The notes: generated from the sequence alone by a model not told the origin. DNA of 64,000 nucleotides from Amycolatopsis australiensis (GCF_900119165.1 NZ_FPJG01000006.1:62001-126000); one strand, 5' to 3'. Shown: positions 49,315 through 59,084, counted from the first letter of the stretch. Translations and numbers: made by a program.

Positions 49315-50908
49315 CCCGTGGGCCGCGCTCGGCGCGCTGTGCCTCGGCTTCTTCATGATCCTGCTCGACACCACGATCGTGTCGATCGCGATCCCGACCA
49401 TGCTGGCCAAGCTGAACGCCGGGCTGAACTCGGTCGTCTGGGTGATCAGCGTCTACCTGCTCACCTACGCCGTGCCGATGCTGTTCACCAGCCGGCTCGG
49501 CGACCGCTTCGGTCCGAAGCGCGTGTTCCTCGCCGGGCTGGTCGTGTTCACCGGCGCGTCGCTGTGGTGCGGCCTGTCCGGCAACGTCGAGATGCTGATC
49601 GCCGCGCGGGCCGTGCAGGGGCTCGGCGCCGCGTTGATGACGCCGCAGACGCTGGCGTTCATCACGCACCTGTTCCCGCCGGCCAAGCGCGGTCCGGCGA
49701 TGGGCATGTGGGGCGGTGTCGCCGGCCTGGCGACGATCACCGGCCCCCTGCTCGGCGGCGTGCTCGTCGACCACCTCGGCTGGGAATGGATCTTCTACGT
49801 CAACGTGCCGATCGGCGTGGTCGCCATCGTCATGACGCTGCTGCTGGTGCCGGACTGGCAGCCGAAGCACTCGCACTCGTTCGACCTGCTGGGCATCTTC
49901 CTCTCCAGCGCGGCGCTGCTGTGCATCGTCTTCGGTGTCCAGAACGGACAGCAGTACGACTGGGGCACGGTGTTCGGCGGGATCACGGTGTTCGAGATCA
50001 TCGGCGCCGGCGTGGTGCTGCTGATCGCGTTCCTGGTGTGGCAGCGGTACAACAAACGCGAGCCGCTGCTGCCGCTGCAGGTGTTCGCGAACCGCAACTT
50101 CTCGGCGGGCACGCTGACGGCGACGACGGTCGGCTTCGCGATGACCGGCATGTTCCTGCCGCTGGTCATCTACATCCAGTCGGTGCTCGGGCTGACCCCG
50201 ACGATGGCGGGCTTGCTGACCGCGCCGATGTCGCTGCTGTCGGGGCTCGTCGCGCCGTTCGTCGGGAACCTGTCCGACAAGGTGAACGGCAAGTACCTGG
50301 TGATGTTCGGGCTGGCGGCGCTGGCCGCGGGCCTGGGGATCATCGCGCTGCAGGCGTCGCCGACGAGCAGCGCGTGGAGCTTCATCCCGGCGCTGCTCGT
50401 GTGCGGGCTCGGCATCGGCTGCATCTTCTCGCCGATGAGCAACATGACGATGGGGTCGGTGGAACCGCGGCTGGCCGGGACGGCGTCGGGGATCTTCAAC
50501 ACCTCCCGCCAGGTGGGTGGCGTGCTCGGCTCCGCGGCGATCGGCGTGCTGCTGCAGGCGCAGGTCAGCTCGTCCATCGCCGACGAGGCGGCGAAGGCCG
50601 CTGCGCAGCTGCCGGAGCAGTACCGGGAACCGTTCGCTTCGGGGATCGCGCACGCCGCGGCCAGCACCGGCGAGTTCGGGCCGGCCGGCGGGCCGTCGCC
50701 CATGCCGGGGCTGCCCGCGGAGATCGCCGCGCAGGCCGGGAAGCTGGCCACCGAAGCGGTCCACAGTGGACTCACGGACGCGGCCCGCGTGACGATTCTG
50801 CTGCCGATGGCCGTGCTGCTGCTGGGTGTCCTGTCGGCCGCCGTGCTGCGGCGGGTCACGCCGCACCGGGAAGCGCCGAAGCCGGCCACCGAGGCCGCCG
50901 CGGCCTGA
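49295..50908 (+). CDS. DHA2-family drug:proton antiporter (EmrB/QacA type, 14 TM)
   Basis: A 537-residue transporter. Helix 1 carries the D1 motif FFMILLDTTIVSIAIPTMLA, loop 2-3 reads SRLGDRFGPKRV (motif A), and helix 5 has GPLLGGVLVDHLGWEWIF (motif C region), followed by enough helices for the 14-span layout. It exports lipophilic drugs in exchange for protons in known relatives. Coupled to padR by a 20-base overlap. A strong hairpin follows the stop. Confidence 0.93.
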   Translation: MNARQANPWAALGALCLGFFMILLDTTIVSIAIPTMLAKLNAGLNSVVWVISVYLLTYAVPMLFTSRLGDRFGPKRVFLAGLVVFTGASLWCGLSGNVEMLIAARAVQGLGAALMTPQTLAFITHLFPPAKRGPAMGMWGGVAGLATITGPLLGGVLVDHLGWEWIFYVNVPIGVVAIVMTLLLVPDWQPKHSHSFDLLGIFLSSAALLCIVFGVQNGQQYDWGTVFGGITVFEIIGAGVVLLIAFLVWQRYNKREPLLPLQVFANRNFSAGTLTATTVGFAMTGMFLPLVIYIQSVLGLTPTMAGLLTAPMSLLSGLVAPFVGNLSDKVNGKYLVMFGLAALAAGLGIIALQASPTSSAWSFIPALLVCGLGIGCIFSPMSNMTMGSVEPRLAGTASGIFNTSRQVGGVLGSAAIGVLLQAQVSSSIADEAAKAAAQLPEQYREPFASGIAHAAASTGEFGPAGGPSPMPGLPAEIAAQAGKLATEAVHSGLTDAARVTILLPMAVLLLGVLSAAVLRRVTPHREAPKPATEAAAA

Positions 50909-50911
50909 AAA

Positions 50912-50953
50912 CCGTGCGAGCCTCCGGGTGTCGGGTACCGGAGGCTCGCACGG
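50912..50953. terminator. 16-bp perfect hairpin between convergent genes
   Basis: CCGTGCGAGCCTCCGG (50912-50927) pairs with CCGGAGGCTCGCACGG (50938-50953), loop of 10 bases. It sits directly after the transporter stop and before the end of the convergent GH3 gene, so it likely stops transcription both ways. No U-tract. Confidence 0.8.
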
Positions 50954-50971
50954 ACCGCGGGAGCGGTGGTT

Positions 50972-52819
50972 TCAGTGCCGTCGGTAGGACAGCCCGTACC
51001 CGTACGGGAAGAGGGGCTGCTGCCCGTCACCGACGTTGATCGGCTCCTGGGACGAACTGCGCGGCCAGGTGAAGTTCAGCTTCCCGGTCGGGTTGTAGTC
51101 GCCGTAGAGGACGTCCGCGACGCCGGCGCCCTCCGAGCCCGGCAGCCAGGCCGCGACCAGGCCGTCGATCGACGGCAGCTGCGCGGTGAGGTCCAGCGGC
51201 CGCCCGGAAACCGTCACCACGACCAGCGGGACGCCCGAAGCCTTCAGCTTGCCGATGAGGGCGACGTCTTCGGCGTCGAGGCCGAGTCCGTCCGGCCGGT
51301 CTCCCCGCCCTTCGGCGTACGGCGTTTCGCCCACCACGGCGACCGCGACCTGGTAGCTGTGGTCGATTCCGTCACCCGCACGGTCATAGGTCACCTCCGT
51401 GCCCTTCCCGGCACCGCTGCGGATGCCGTCGAGGATCGTCGTGCCGGGGATGACCCGCTCGCCGCTCTGGCCCTGCCAGGTGAGCGTCCAGCCGCCCGCC
51501 TGGTTGCCCATGTCGTTCGCGTTCTTCCCGGCCACGAAGATCTTGCTGTTCTTCTTGGCCAGCGGCAGGACCCCGTCGTTCTTGAGCAGCACCTGCGACT
51601 CGCGCACCGCCTGCCGCGCCAGCGCGCGGTGTGCCGCGCTGCCGAAGTCCTTCTGCAGCGAGCGGTCGGTGTACGGGTGCTCGAACAGGCCGAGCTCGAA
51701 CTTCTTCGTGAGGATCCGCCGGTTGGCGTCGTCGATGCGCGACATCGGGACGTGTCCGTTCTGGACTTCGACGCGCAGCGTGTCGATGAACTTCGCGTAG
51801 TCGTAGGGCACCATCACCATGTCGATACCGGCGTTGACGGCCTGGCTGACCTCGGCCGGGGTGAACCCGGGCTGGCCGTCGATCTGGTTGATGCCGTCCC
51901 AGTCCGAGATCACGTACCCGGAGAAGTGCAGCTCGCCCTTCAGCAGGTCGGTGATGAGGAACTTGTTGCCGTGGTCCTTGACGCCGTTCCAGCTGTTGAA
52001 GCTGATCATCACCGAGCCGACGCCGTGGTCGACCGCGGCCCGGAACGGCGGGAGGTGGATGCGGCGGAGCTCGTCGAGGCTGATCTGCGTGTTGCCCTGG
52101 TCGACGCCGCCGGTCGTGCCGCCGTCGCCGATGAAGTGCTTGGCGGTGGCCATGATCGACGTCCGGTCGTCGAGCGAACGGCCCTGCATGCCTTCGATGA
52201 TCACGGAGTTCGCGACGGCGTTGCGCGGGATCTCGCCGAACGACTCGTACGTGCGGCCCCAGCGGTCGTCACGGGCGACGCACAGGCAGGGCGCGAAACC
52301 CCACTTGACGCCGGTGGCGGCGGCTTCGTCCGCGGTGACCGCGCCGATCTTCTCGACCAGCCGCGGGTCGTTCGCCGCGCCGAGGCCGATGTTGTGCGGG
52401 AAGACCGTGGCGCCGTAGACGTTGTTGTGGCCGTGCACGGTGTCGGCGCCGTAGACGATCGGGATGCCTAGGCCGGTCGACGTCGCTGCCTGCTGGTACG
52501 CGTCGATCATGTCCGCCCACCCGGCGGGCGTGTTCGGCGTCGGCGTCGAGCCGCCGCCGGAGAGGATGGAGCCGAGCCGGGCGGTCGCGGACTGGGCGGG
52601 CGTCGCGACCTGGCGCTCGGCCTCGGTCATCTGCCCGATCTTGTCGTCGAGCGTCATCCGCGACATCAGGTCCTTGACGCGTGCGGACACCGGTGCGTGC
52701 GGGTTCTTGTAGAGCGGCGCCGCCGAGGCCGACGCCGCCGGGGCGAGCGCCGTGCCCGAGACGAGGACAGCGGCGAGGACAGTGGCGCGCAGTGATCTCT
52801 TGGCGCGGAGGAGCGACAT
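50972..52819 (-). CDS. Secreted GH3 family beta-glucosidase/beta-glucanase
   Basis: A 615-residue exported enzyme: signal peptide in the first 35 residues (ATVLAAVLVSGTALAPAASA), GH3 N-terminal barrel (RMTLDDKIGQMTEAERQVAT, GADTVHGHNN), nucleophile Asp in GYVISDWDGI and GH3 C-terminal domain (AGKNANDMGNQAGGWTLTWQ, GEGAGVADVLYGDYNPTGKL-like block). It resembles plant-type exo-beta-1,3/1,4-glucanases. GGAGGGAACA sets the ATG at 52819. A dyad TGTTG/CAACA lies just upstream. Confidence 0.93.
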   Translation of the reverse strand: MSLLRAKRSLRATVLAAVLVSGTALAPAASASAAPLYKNPHAPVSARVKDLMSRMTLDDKIGQMTEAERQVATPAQSATARLGSILSGGGSTPTPNTPAGWADMIDAYQQAATSTGLGIPIVYGADTVHGHNNVYGATVFPHNIGLGAANDPRLVEKIGAVTADEAAATGVKWGFAPCLCVARDDRWGRTYESFGEIPRNAVANSVIIEGMQGRSLDDRTSIMATAKHFIGDGGTTGGVDQGNTQISLDELRRIHLPPFRAAVDHGVGSVMISFNSWNGVKDHGNKFLITDLLKGELHFSGYVISDWDGINQIDGQPGFTPAEVSQAVNAGIDMVMVPYDYAKFIDTLRVEVQNGHVPMSRIDDANRRILTKKFELGLFEHPYTDRSLQKDFGSAAHRALARQAVRESQVLLKNDGVLPLAKKNSKIFVAGKNANDMGNQAGGWTLTWQGQSGERVIPGTTILDGIRSGAGKGTEVTYDRAGDGIDHSYQVAVAVVGETPYAEGRGDRPDGLGLDAEDVALIGKLKASGVPLVVVTVSGRPLDLTAQLPSIDGLVAAWLPGSEGAGVADVLYGDYNPTGKLNFTWPRSSSQEPINVGDGQQPLFPYGYGLSYRRH

Positions 52820-52843
52820 TGTTCCCTCCGGAAACGATCCATA

Positions 52844-52860
52844 TGTTGCGAGCCACAACA
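52844..52860 (-). promoter_or_regulatory. Possible operator upstream of GH3 gene
   Basis: TGTTG (52844-52848) and CAACA (52856-52860) are inverted arms around CGAGCCA, 25 bases upstream of the GH3 start. The spacing and half-site resemble sugar-responsive repressor sites, but the match is short. Confidence 0.35.
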
Positions 52861-52929
52861 AAATAGCTCTCCGGCTGCGTGGCGTCAGTCACAATTCGGT
52901 CACGACGGCCCGCCGGGTACGTTCACGCT

Positions 52930-53559
52930 GTGCAGTTCGTTCTCGCCTCCCAGTCCCCCGCGCGGCTCGCCCTCCTGCGCTCGGCGGGCCTCGATCCCGC
53001 CGTGTTCGTCTCCGGCGTCGACGAAGACGCCGTCGCCGCTTCACTGACCGACCCGTCGCCGTCGGAGCTGGTCACCGCGCTCGCCGCGGCCAAGGCCGAC
53101 GCGGTCGTCGAGCAGGTCGCCGCGGCGCACCCGGACGCCGTCGTCGTCGCCTGCGACTCGATGCTCAACATCGGCGGCCGGATGGTCGGCAAGCCGGGTG
53201 CGCCGGAGATCGCGCGGGAGCGCTGGGCCGCGATGGCGGGAACATCCGGTGAACTCCTCACCGGGCACGCGGTCGTCCGGCTCGAAGACGGCGCGCGCAC
53301 GAAAGAGACCAGCGGCTGGGAATCGACGACCGTCCGCTTCGGCACGCCGACCCCCGAGGAGATCGACGCCTACGTCGCCACCGGCGAGCCACTGCACGTG
53401 GCCGGCGGCTTCACGATCGACGGCCTGGGCGGCTGGTTCGTCGACGGGCTCGCCGGCGGCCACACGAGCGTCATCGGCATCAGCCTGCCGCTGACGCGCC
53501 GGCTGCTCGCCGAGGTCGGCGTGAGTGTCGTGGATCTCTGGCGGCGTCCCGCATCCTGA
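52930..53559 (+). CDS. maf: Maf family nucleoside triphosphate pyrophosphatase
   Basis: A 209-residue Maf protein, which hydrolyses non-canonical or pyrimidine NTPs to NMPs. Family motifs are LASQSPARLALLRSAGL at the N-terminus, VVACDSMLNIGGRMVGKPG (catalytic Asp), SGELLTGHAVV and AGGFTIDGLGGWF. The GTG at 52930 gives the correct N-terminus MQFVLAS. In mycobacteria maf also lies by accD5-accE5. Confidence 0.93.
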   Translation: MQFVLASQSPARLALLRSAGLDPAVFVSGVDEDAVAASLTDPSPSELVTALAAAKADAVVEQVAAAHPDAVVVACDSMLNIGGRMVGKPGAPEIARERWAAMAGTSGELLTGHAVVRLEDGARTKETSGWESTTVRFGTPTPEEIDAYVATGEPLHVAGGFTIDGLGGWFVDGLAGGHTSVIGISLPLTRRLLAEVGVSVVDLWRRPAS

Positions 53560-53659
53560 GAAAGGCGCCACACGAACGGGTGATCCGGAAGAGTGCTCGC
53601 TTGCCTAACGTTCTTCCCACGAGGCAAGACAGGAAACTTTCGAGCACCGGAGTCGCCCC

Positions 53660-55012
53660 GTGTCTTTCGTACGGACCTACACCAAGCCGCGGGTGTTCGC
53701 GGCCGCGGTCCTCGGTTCGCTGGTCGTCGGCGCCCTCCTCGGCGTCGTCGCGCGGCAGACCGAGGCCGGCTGGCTGACCGATCTCCTCGACCAGGTCGGC
53801 ACCATCTTCACCACGCTGCTGCAGATCGCGGTGATCCCGCTGGTCTTCACGGCGATCGTGGTCGGCATCAACAGCCTGCGCGGCCTCGGCGGCGGCCGCA
53901 CCGCCGCGCGCCTCGGCGGCAAGACGGTGCTCTGGTTCGCCATCACGTCGTTCATCGCGTCGCTGATCGGCATCGCGATCGGCCGGATCTTCAACCCGGG
54001 CGCCGGCGGGCTCGGCGGCGTGACGGCGACGGCCAAGAACGCCGACAAGGCCGCCAAGAGCGTCGACCACTGGGGCTCCTGGGACGCCTTCGTCAAGGGA
54101 CTGCTGCCGGAGAACTTCGTGAAAGCGTTCTCCGACGGCGAGACGCTGCAGGTGCTGTTCCTCGCGCTGGTCATCGGCGCGGCCGCCTACAGTCTCGGTG
54201 AGCGCGCGAAGCCGTTCGTGGACTTCACGACGAGCGTGTTCGAGATCATCCAGCGCTACCTCGGCTGGATCGTCCGGCTCGCCCCGATCGGCATCATCGG
54301 CCTGATCGGCGCGGCGGTCTCCAACTACGGCGACGCGCTGTTCCGGCCGCTGTTTTCGACCACGCTCGCGGTGTACGTCGGGTGCCTGCTCGTGCTGTTC
54401 GTCGTCTACCCGATCCTGCTGCGGTTCGTGGCGAAGGTCAGCCCGCTGAAGTTCTTCGCCAAGGCAGGCACGGCGATCCAGTTCGCGTTCGCCTCGCAGT
54501 CCTCGGCCGCCACGCTGCCGCTGACCCGCCAGTCGGCGGTGAACCTCGGCGTCCAGCCGGCGTACGCGGCCTTCGCGACCCCGCTCGGCAGCGCGACCAA
54601 AATGGACGGTTGCGCCGCGGTCTTCCCGGCCATCGCGGCGATCTTCGTCGCGAACCTGGCCGGGGTGTCGCTGAACTTCTGGCAGTACGCGGGCATCGTG
54701 GTCGTCGCGGTGGTCGGCGCGCTCGCGACGGCCGGCACCACGGGCTGGCTGACGGCGTTCACGCTGACGACGTCGTTCATCGGCCTGGACGCGAAGCAGG
54801 TCGCACTGGGCCTGGCGCTGATCTACTCGGTCAACCCGATCATGGACATGATGCGCACGGCGACGAACGTCGCGGGCCAGATCGTGGTCCCGACGATCGT
54901 GGCCCGCAGCGAGGGCCTGCTCGACGACGAGGTCCTGAACTCGCCGACGGACCGCCCGCTGCACACCGACGACGGTTCCGCAGCGCGCCCCACGGCCCCG
55001 GCTCCCGCCTGA
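53660..55012 (+). CDS. Dicarboxylate/amino acid:cation symporter (DAACS family)
   Basis: A 450-residue transporter of the glutamate/dicarboxylate family. Key parts are QIAVIPLVFTAIVVGINSL (helix 2 region), the serine-rich re-entrant loop AFASQSSAATLPLTRQSA, the GSATKMDG motif of helix 7 (NMDGT-like) and AGTTGWL. It imports C4-dicarboxylates or acidic amino acids with Na+ or H+. The GTG at 53660 is 100 bases after maf. A large hairpin follows. Confidence 0.92.
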   Translation: MSFVRTYTKPRVFAAAVLGSLVVGALLGVVARQTEAGWLTDLLDQVGTIFTTLLQIAVIPLVFTAIVVGINSLRGLGGGRTAARLGGKTVLWFAITSFIASLIGIAIGRIFNPGAGGLGGVTATAKNADKAAKSVDHWGSWDAFVKGLLPENFVKAFSDGETLQVLFLALVIGAAAYSLGERAKPFVDFTTSVFEIIQRYLGWIVRLAPIGIIGLIGAAVSNYGDALFRPLFSTTLAVYVGCLLVLFVVYPILLRFVAKVSPLKFFAKAGTAIQFAFASQSSAATLPLTRQSAVNLGVQPAYAAFATPLGSATKMDGCAAVFPAIAAIFVANLAGVSLNFWQYAGIVVVAVVGALATAGTTGWLTAFTLTTSFIGLDAKQVALGLALIYSVNPIMDMMRTATNVAGQIVVPTIVARSEGLLDDEVLNSPTDRPLHTDDGSAARPTAPAPA

Positions 55013-55016
55013 CCCC

Positions 55017-55073
55017 AGCGCCCCAAGGCGGCCTTGGGTGCGTCTCACGCACCGAAGGCCACCTTGGGGCGCT
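55017..55073. terminator. Long palindrome after the symporter gene (27-bp arms)
   Basis: The arms 55017-55043 and 55047-55073 pair over 27 positions with two mismatches around the loop CTC; the outer part is AGCGCCCCAAGG against CCTTGGGGCGCT. A short T run follows at 55073-55075. It separates the symporter from a convergent gene and is probably a bidirectional terminator; such large palindromes tend to be repeated in these genomes. Confidence 0.8.
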
Positions 55074-55074
55074 T

Positions 55075-55788
55075 TCAGGCCGGGCAGGGGCGCAGGTCGG
55101 CGCGGGTGAGCCGGATGTCGGGCCAGCCGCGCAGGTCGGACGGCGACGTCACGCGCCGCGTGCAGCCCACCGACCGGCCCGCCAGGTCGTACACCTGGCC
55201 CAGCACCGGGGCCGCGTCGCACTTCGGGGTTCCGGGCTCCGCGCCCGGGCAGTCGTGGCGCACCACGATCACGTCGGGACGGCCGTCGGCCGTGACGTCG
55301 TAGAGCGAGAGCGTCCCGGCGTCGGAAAAGTACGGCTTCCCCGGGTCGCGCCACACTCCCCCGCTCGCCACCAGCAGCTCGCCGTACGCGGCCTTGCCGG
55401 CGTCGCCACGGATCAGGCACGCCGGGGCCGCGCCGTCGATGCAGCGCAGCGAGTCCTGGTCCAGCCGCACGCCGAGCTGGGCGATCGCCAGCTCGAACAC
55501 CGTGCCCGGCTCGGGCCCGACCCGCACCCGCGCCGACCCGCCCGAGGCGTCGGTGAGCAGCACCACCGGCACCCCGCCGACCGTCATCGCCGCGACCTGG
55601 CGGCACGGGCCACCGCCGCACGTCACCACCGGGGGCACCGGGGCCGCCGCGGGTTCGGCCGCGCCGGACGGCTCCGCCGGCCGCGGCCGCAGCAGGAACA
55701 CCGCGCCGATCGCGCCGAGGGTCACCACCGCGGCCAGCACCGCGGTCAGCAGCGCCGACCGTGGCGTCCGCGCCGCCGAAGTCCGCAT
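55075..55788 (-). CDS. Secreted or membrane-anchored protein of unknown function
   Basis: A 237-residue protein with one N-terminal membrane helix (SALLTAVLAAVVTLGAIGAV), a Pro/Ala-rich linker and an exported domain with six or more Cys (for example VTCGGGPCRQ, LRCIDGAAPACL, RHDCPG, PKCDAAP), suggesting disulfides. The segment LYDVTADGRPDVIVVRHD resembles an FG-GAP/VCBS-like repeat motif. I do not recognise a family. Its stop lies 2 bases after the palindrome. Confidence 0.75.
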   Translation of the reverse strand: MRTSAARTPRSALLTAVLAAVVTLGAIGAVFLLRPRPAEPSGAAEPAAAPVPPVVTCGGGPCRQVAAMTVGGVPVVLLTDASGGSARVRVGPEPGTVFELAIAQLGVRLDQDSLRCIDGAAPACLIRGDAGKAAYGELLVASGGVWRDPGKPYFSDAGTLSLYDVTADGRPDVIVVRHDCPGAEPGTPKCDAAPVLGQVYDLAGRSVGCTRRVTSPSDLRGWPDIRLTRADLRPCPA

Positions 55789-55918
55789 GAGACAGAGCGT
55801 AAGCCGGTTCGCGACTGTGTGTGGGCGGCGCCCCGGCCGGGTGTGGCCGAAATCCCCCGGCCGGGCACCCCGCGGAGCCGAGCGGGCCTCGCGGAGCGTA
55901 TCCGTCTATGTTGGCCGG

Positions 55919-56194
55919 GTGACGAACCCGAACCTGCCGCCCGCCCTGTACCTGCCGACCGGCCCGGTCAGCGCCGAGACCGAAGGCGCGTCGATCGAGC
56001 TGCGCCGCACGCCCGACGGCCGTACCGCGCTGGTCGCGTTCACCGCGCTCGACCGGCTGATCGAGTGCTGCGGCGAGCACCAGCCGTGGGCGCTGGTGAA
56101 CACCGAGCACCTGCCGAAGGTCCACGCGGCGAACCCCTACGACGTGATCGTCCTCGACTCGCCCTTGCCCGCGGAGCTGCGCCACCACGCCTGA
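55919..56194 (+). CDS. SAV_915-like small protein
   Basis: A 91-residue protein (NLPPALYLPTGPVSAETEGA to LRRTPDGRTALVAFTALDRL) resembling the actinobacterial SAV_915 family and SseB-like domains. Function unknown. The start GTG at 55919 has only a weak ribosome site (GGCCGGG). It stands alone upstream of accA3. Confidence 0.7.
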   Translation: MTNPNLPPALYLPTGPVSAETEGASIELRRTPDGRTALVAFTALDRLIECCGEHQPWALVNTEHLPKVHAANPYDVIVLDSPLPAELRHHA

Positions 56195-56301
56195 GCGTGG
56201 TTCAGCTCTCACTCCAGGGACGCACGACGTCAGATCCGTAGACTTTCCGGATGCCGCGCAGGCGGTCAGCAATGCAGCTGTCGGGACGCAGGAGGTGCGG
56301 G

Positions 56302-58095
56302 GTGGCCGAGCAGGTCGGCGAATCCACGGGTGGCCCGGTGACCAAGATCCTGGTCGCCAACCGGGGCGAGATCGCGGTGCGGGTGATCAGAGCCGCCAAG
56401 GACGCTGGGCTCGCCAGCGTCGCGGTGTACGCCGATCCGGATCGCGACGCGCCGCATGTGCGCCTGGCCGACGAAGCCTTCGCGCTCGGCGGCACGACGG
56501 CCGCCGAGAGCTACCTGAACATCGAGAAGCTGCTCGACGCCGCGAAGCGCGCGGGCGCCGACTCGGTGCACCCGGGCTACGGCTTCCTCTCCGAAAACGC
56601 GGACTTCGCCCAGGCCGTCCTCGACGCCGGGCTGACCTGGATCGGGCCGAGCCCGCAGTCCATCCGCGACCTCGGCGACAAGGTCACCGCGCGCCACATC
56701 GCCATGCGCGCGGGCGCGCCGCTGGTCCCGGGCACCAAGGAGCCGGTCAAGGACGCCGCCGAGATCGTCGCGTTCGCCGACGAGCACGGCCTGCCGGTGG
56801 CGATCAAGGCCGCCTTCGGCGGTGGCGGCCGCGGCCTCAAGGTCGCGCGCACCCGCGAAGAGATCCCCGAGCTGTTCGAGTCGGCCACGCGTGAAGCTGT
56901 GGCCGCGTTCGGCCGCGGCGAGTGCTTCGTCGAGCGCTACCTGGACAAGCCGCGGCACGTCGAAGCCCAGGTGCTGGCCGACATGCACGGCAACGCGATC
57001 GTCGTCGGCACCCGTGACTGCTCGCTGCAGCGCCGTCACCAGAAGCTCGTCGAGGAGGCGCCCGCGCCGTTCCTGAGCGACGAGCAGCGCAAGCGCATCC
57101 ACGAGTCCGCGAAGGCCATCTGCAAGGAAGCCGGCTACTACGGCGCGGGCACGGTCGAGTACCTCGTCGCGACCGACGGCACGATCTCCTTCCTCGAGGT
57201 CAACACGCGGCTGCAGGTCGAGCACCCGGTGTCGGAGGAGACGACCGGGCTCGACCTGGTCCGCGAGATGTTCCGGATCGCGCGCGGCGAGAAGCTGCGG
57301 ATCACCGAAGACCCCGAGCCGCGCGGGCACTCCATCGAGTTCCGCATCAACGGCGAAGACGCGGGCCGCGGCTTCCTGCCCGCCCCGGGCACGGTGACGA
57401 AGTTCGTCGCGCCGAGCGGGCCGGGCGTGCGCGTCGACTCCGGCGTCGAGTCCGGCAGCGTGATCGGCGGCCAGTTCGACTCGATGCTGGCGAAGCTGAT
57501 CGTCACCGGGTCGGACCGGAACAACGCCCTCGAACGCAGCCGCCGGGCGCTCGACGAGATGGTCGTCGAGGGCATGGCGACGGTGCTGCCGTTCGACCGC
57601 GTGATCGTCAACGACCCCGCGTTCGTCGGCGACGAGAACGGCTTCAGCGTGCACACGCGCTGGATCGAGACGGAGTTCGACAACCAGATCGAGCCGTTCG
57701 TCGCCCCGGACGTCGAGACGCCGGAAGAGGCGCCGCGGCAGAACGTCGTGGTCGAGGTCGGCGGGCGCCGGCTGGAAGTGTCGCTGCCGGGCGGCTTCGC
57801 GCTCGAAGGCGGCGGGGGCGGCGGAGCGGCCGTCAAGGCGAAGCCGCGCAAGCGGGCCGGCGGCGGCAAGGCCGCCGTGAGCGGCGACGCCGTCACCGCG
57901 CCGATGCAGGGCACGATCGTGAAGGTCGCCGTCGAAGAGGGCCAGACGGTCGAAGCCGGTGAGCTGATCGTCGTCCTCGAGGCGATGAAGATGGAGAACC
58001 CGGTCACCGCGCACAAAGCGGGCACCGTGACCGGTCTGGCGGTCGAGGTCGGCGCCGCCGTGACGCAGGGCACGCAGCTGCTCGAGATCAAGTAG
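56302..58095 (+). CDS. accA3: Acyl-CoA carboxylase alpha subunit (biotin carboxylase plus BCCP, AccA3)
   Basis: A 597-residue biotinylated subunit. Biotin carboxylase motifs: [20 protein letters not shown], the glycine-rich ATP lid [31 protein letters not shown] and [19 protein letters not shown] linker leads to the C-terminal biotinyl domain with the target Lys in EAMKMEN. It supplies carboxybiotin to AccD5/AccE5 and related beta subunits. GGAGG at 56291 supports the GTG at 56302; a second GTG at 56338 would begin at [10 protein letters not shown] and is a real alternative. Confidence 0.95.
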   Translation: MAEQVGESTGGPVTKILVANRGEIAVRVIRAAKDAGLASVAVYADPDRDAPHVRLADEAFALGGTTAAESYLNIEKLLDAAKRAGADSVHPGYGFLSENADFAQAVLDAGLTWIGPSPQSIRDLGDKVTARHIAMRAGAPLVPGTKEPVKDAAEIVAFADEHGLPVAIKAAFGGGGRGLKVARTREEIPELFESATREAVAAFGRGECFVERYLDKPRHVEAQVLADMHGNAIVVGTRDCSLQRRHQKLVEEAPAPFLSDEQRKRIHESAKAICKEAGYYGAGTVEYLVATDGTISFLEVNTRLQVEHPVSEETTGLDLVREMFRIARGEKLRITEDPEPRGHSIEFRINGEDAGRGFLPAPGTVTKFVAPSGPGVRVDSGVESGSVIGGQFDSMLAKLIVTGSDRNNALERSRRALDEMVVEGMATVLPFDRVIVNDPAFVGDENGFSVHTRWIETEFDNQIEPFVAPDVETPEEAPRQNVVVEVGGRRLEVSLPGGFALEGGGGGGAAVKAKPRKRAGGGKAAVSGDAVTAPMQGTIVKVAVEEGQTVEAGELIVVLEAMKMENPVTAHKAGTVTGLAVEVGAAVTQGTQLLEIK

Positions 58096-58153
58096 GACAG
58101 TTCGTTACGGATGTCGTGGTGGGCCGCCCCGGAGGCGGCCTACCATCGACTAC

Positions 58154-58669
58154 GTGACCGAAGTTCCGTCTCCGCAGCTGCGGATCAGCGACCAGAACCG
58201 CGAGTCCGCGTTGGCCGCGCTCGGCGAGCACATGAGCGCGGGGCGGATCGACATCGACGAGTACGGCGAGCGCTCGGCGCGGATCACCGCGGCGAAGACG
58301 CGCGGCGAGCTCGTCGAGATCTTCGCGGACCTGCCGGCCCCGCACCCCCAGTACGACGACGTCCCGCGGCCCGCCGCGGCCCCGGAGCCGGCCGCGGCCG
58401 CCCCGCCGGCGCCGCGTCAGCCGGACGGCTGGTCGGGCGCCCAGCGGTTCGTCGCCGCGTTCGTCCCGCTGATCTGGCTCGTGGCGATCGCGCTCATCGC
58501 CACCCACGTCGTGCACCCCACGCTGATCCTCATCCCGATCGGCGTGAGCATGTTCGGCCGGGCGATGTGGGGCCACGACCACCGGCGGGACCGGCACGTG
58601 CGCGACCGGGAGCGCCGGCGCGAGCTGCGTGACTCCTTCCGCGACCAGCGGCGCGAACTGGGTCGCTGA
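58154..58669 (+). CDS. DUF1707 domain membrane protein
   Basis: A 171-residue protein. Residues 8-60 are a DUF1707 domain (LRISDQNRESALAALGEHMS to ADLP), a small helical module typical of actinobacteria. A Pro/Ala linker, two membrane helices (FVAAFVPLIWLVAIALIA and PTLILIPIGVSMFG) and a strongly basic tail follow. Function unknown. It starts with GTG and is followed by a second DUF1707 gene. Confidence 0.85.
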   Translation: MTEVPSPQLRISDQNRESALAALGEHMSAGRIDIDEYGERSARITAAKTRGELVEIFADLPAPHPQYDDVPRPAAAPEPAAAAPPAPRQPDGWSGAQRFVAAFVPLIWLVAIALIATHVVHPTLILIPIGVSMFGRAMWGHDHRRDRHVRDRERRRELRDSFRDQRRELGR

Positions 58670-58685
58670 TCCCGTCGTGGGTGAC

Positions 58686-59066
58686 ATGCGGTTGAGCGAC
58701 GCCGAACGCCAGGACGCCCTGGACGTGCTGGAAGAGCACGTCCGCACCGGGCGGCTGGACATCGACGAGTACGGCACGCGCTCGGCGAAGGTCACCGCGG
58801 CCAAGCGGGTCAGCGAGCTCGTGCCGCTGTTCGAGGACCTGCCGTCGCCGCGTCCGAGCGCCCTGCTCAACGGGGCCACGGCGCCCGACGTGCCGGTGAT
58901 GCCGGGCGGCAACGCGCTGGCCACGTTCCTGACCCGCAGCGCGGTGCCGATCGCGATCGTCCTGGCGATCGCGGTGCTGGTCCTGTCCCGCGGCAGGCTG
59001 CTGATCATCTGCGTCGCGCTGCCGCTGGTGGTCGCGATGCTCGCGGGCGTCCGCCGTCGCCGCTGA
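58686..59066 (+). CDS. DUF1707 domain membrane protein, second copy
   Basis: A 126-residue paralogue: DUF1707 at residues 1-55 (MRLSDAERQDALDVLEEHVR to FEDLP), then two membrane helices ending in RRRR. The shared GRxDIDEYGxRSAKxTAAKxxxEL block shows that the two genes are a tandem duplication. A GTG at 58677 is an alternative start. Only 16 bases separate the two genes. Confidence 0.82.
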   Translation: MRLSDAERQDALDVLEEHVRTGRLDIDEYGTRSAKVTAAKRVSELVPLFEDLPSPRPSALLNGATAPDVPVMPGGNALATFLTRSAVPIAIVLAIAVLVLSRGRLLIICVALPLVVAMLAGVRRRR

Positions 59067-59084
59067 GCCTGCGAGAATCGGCCC

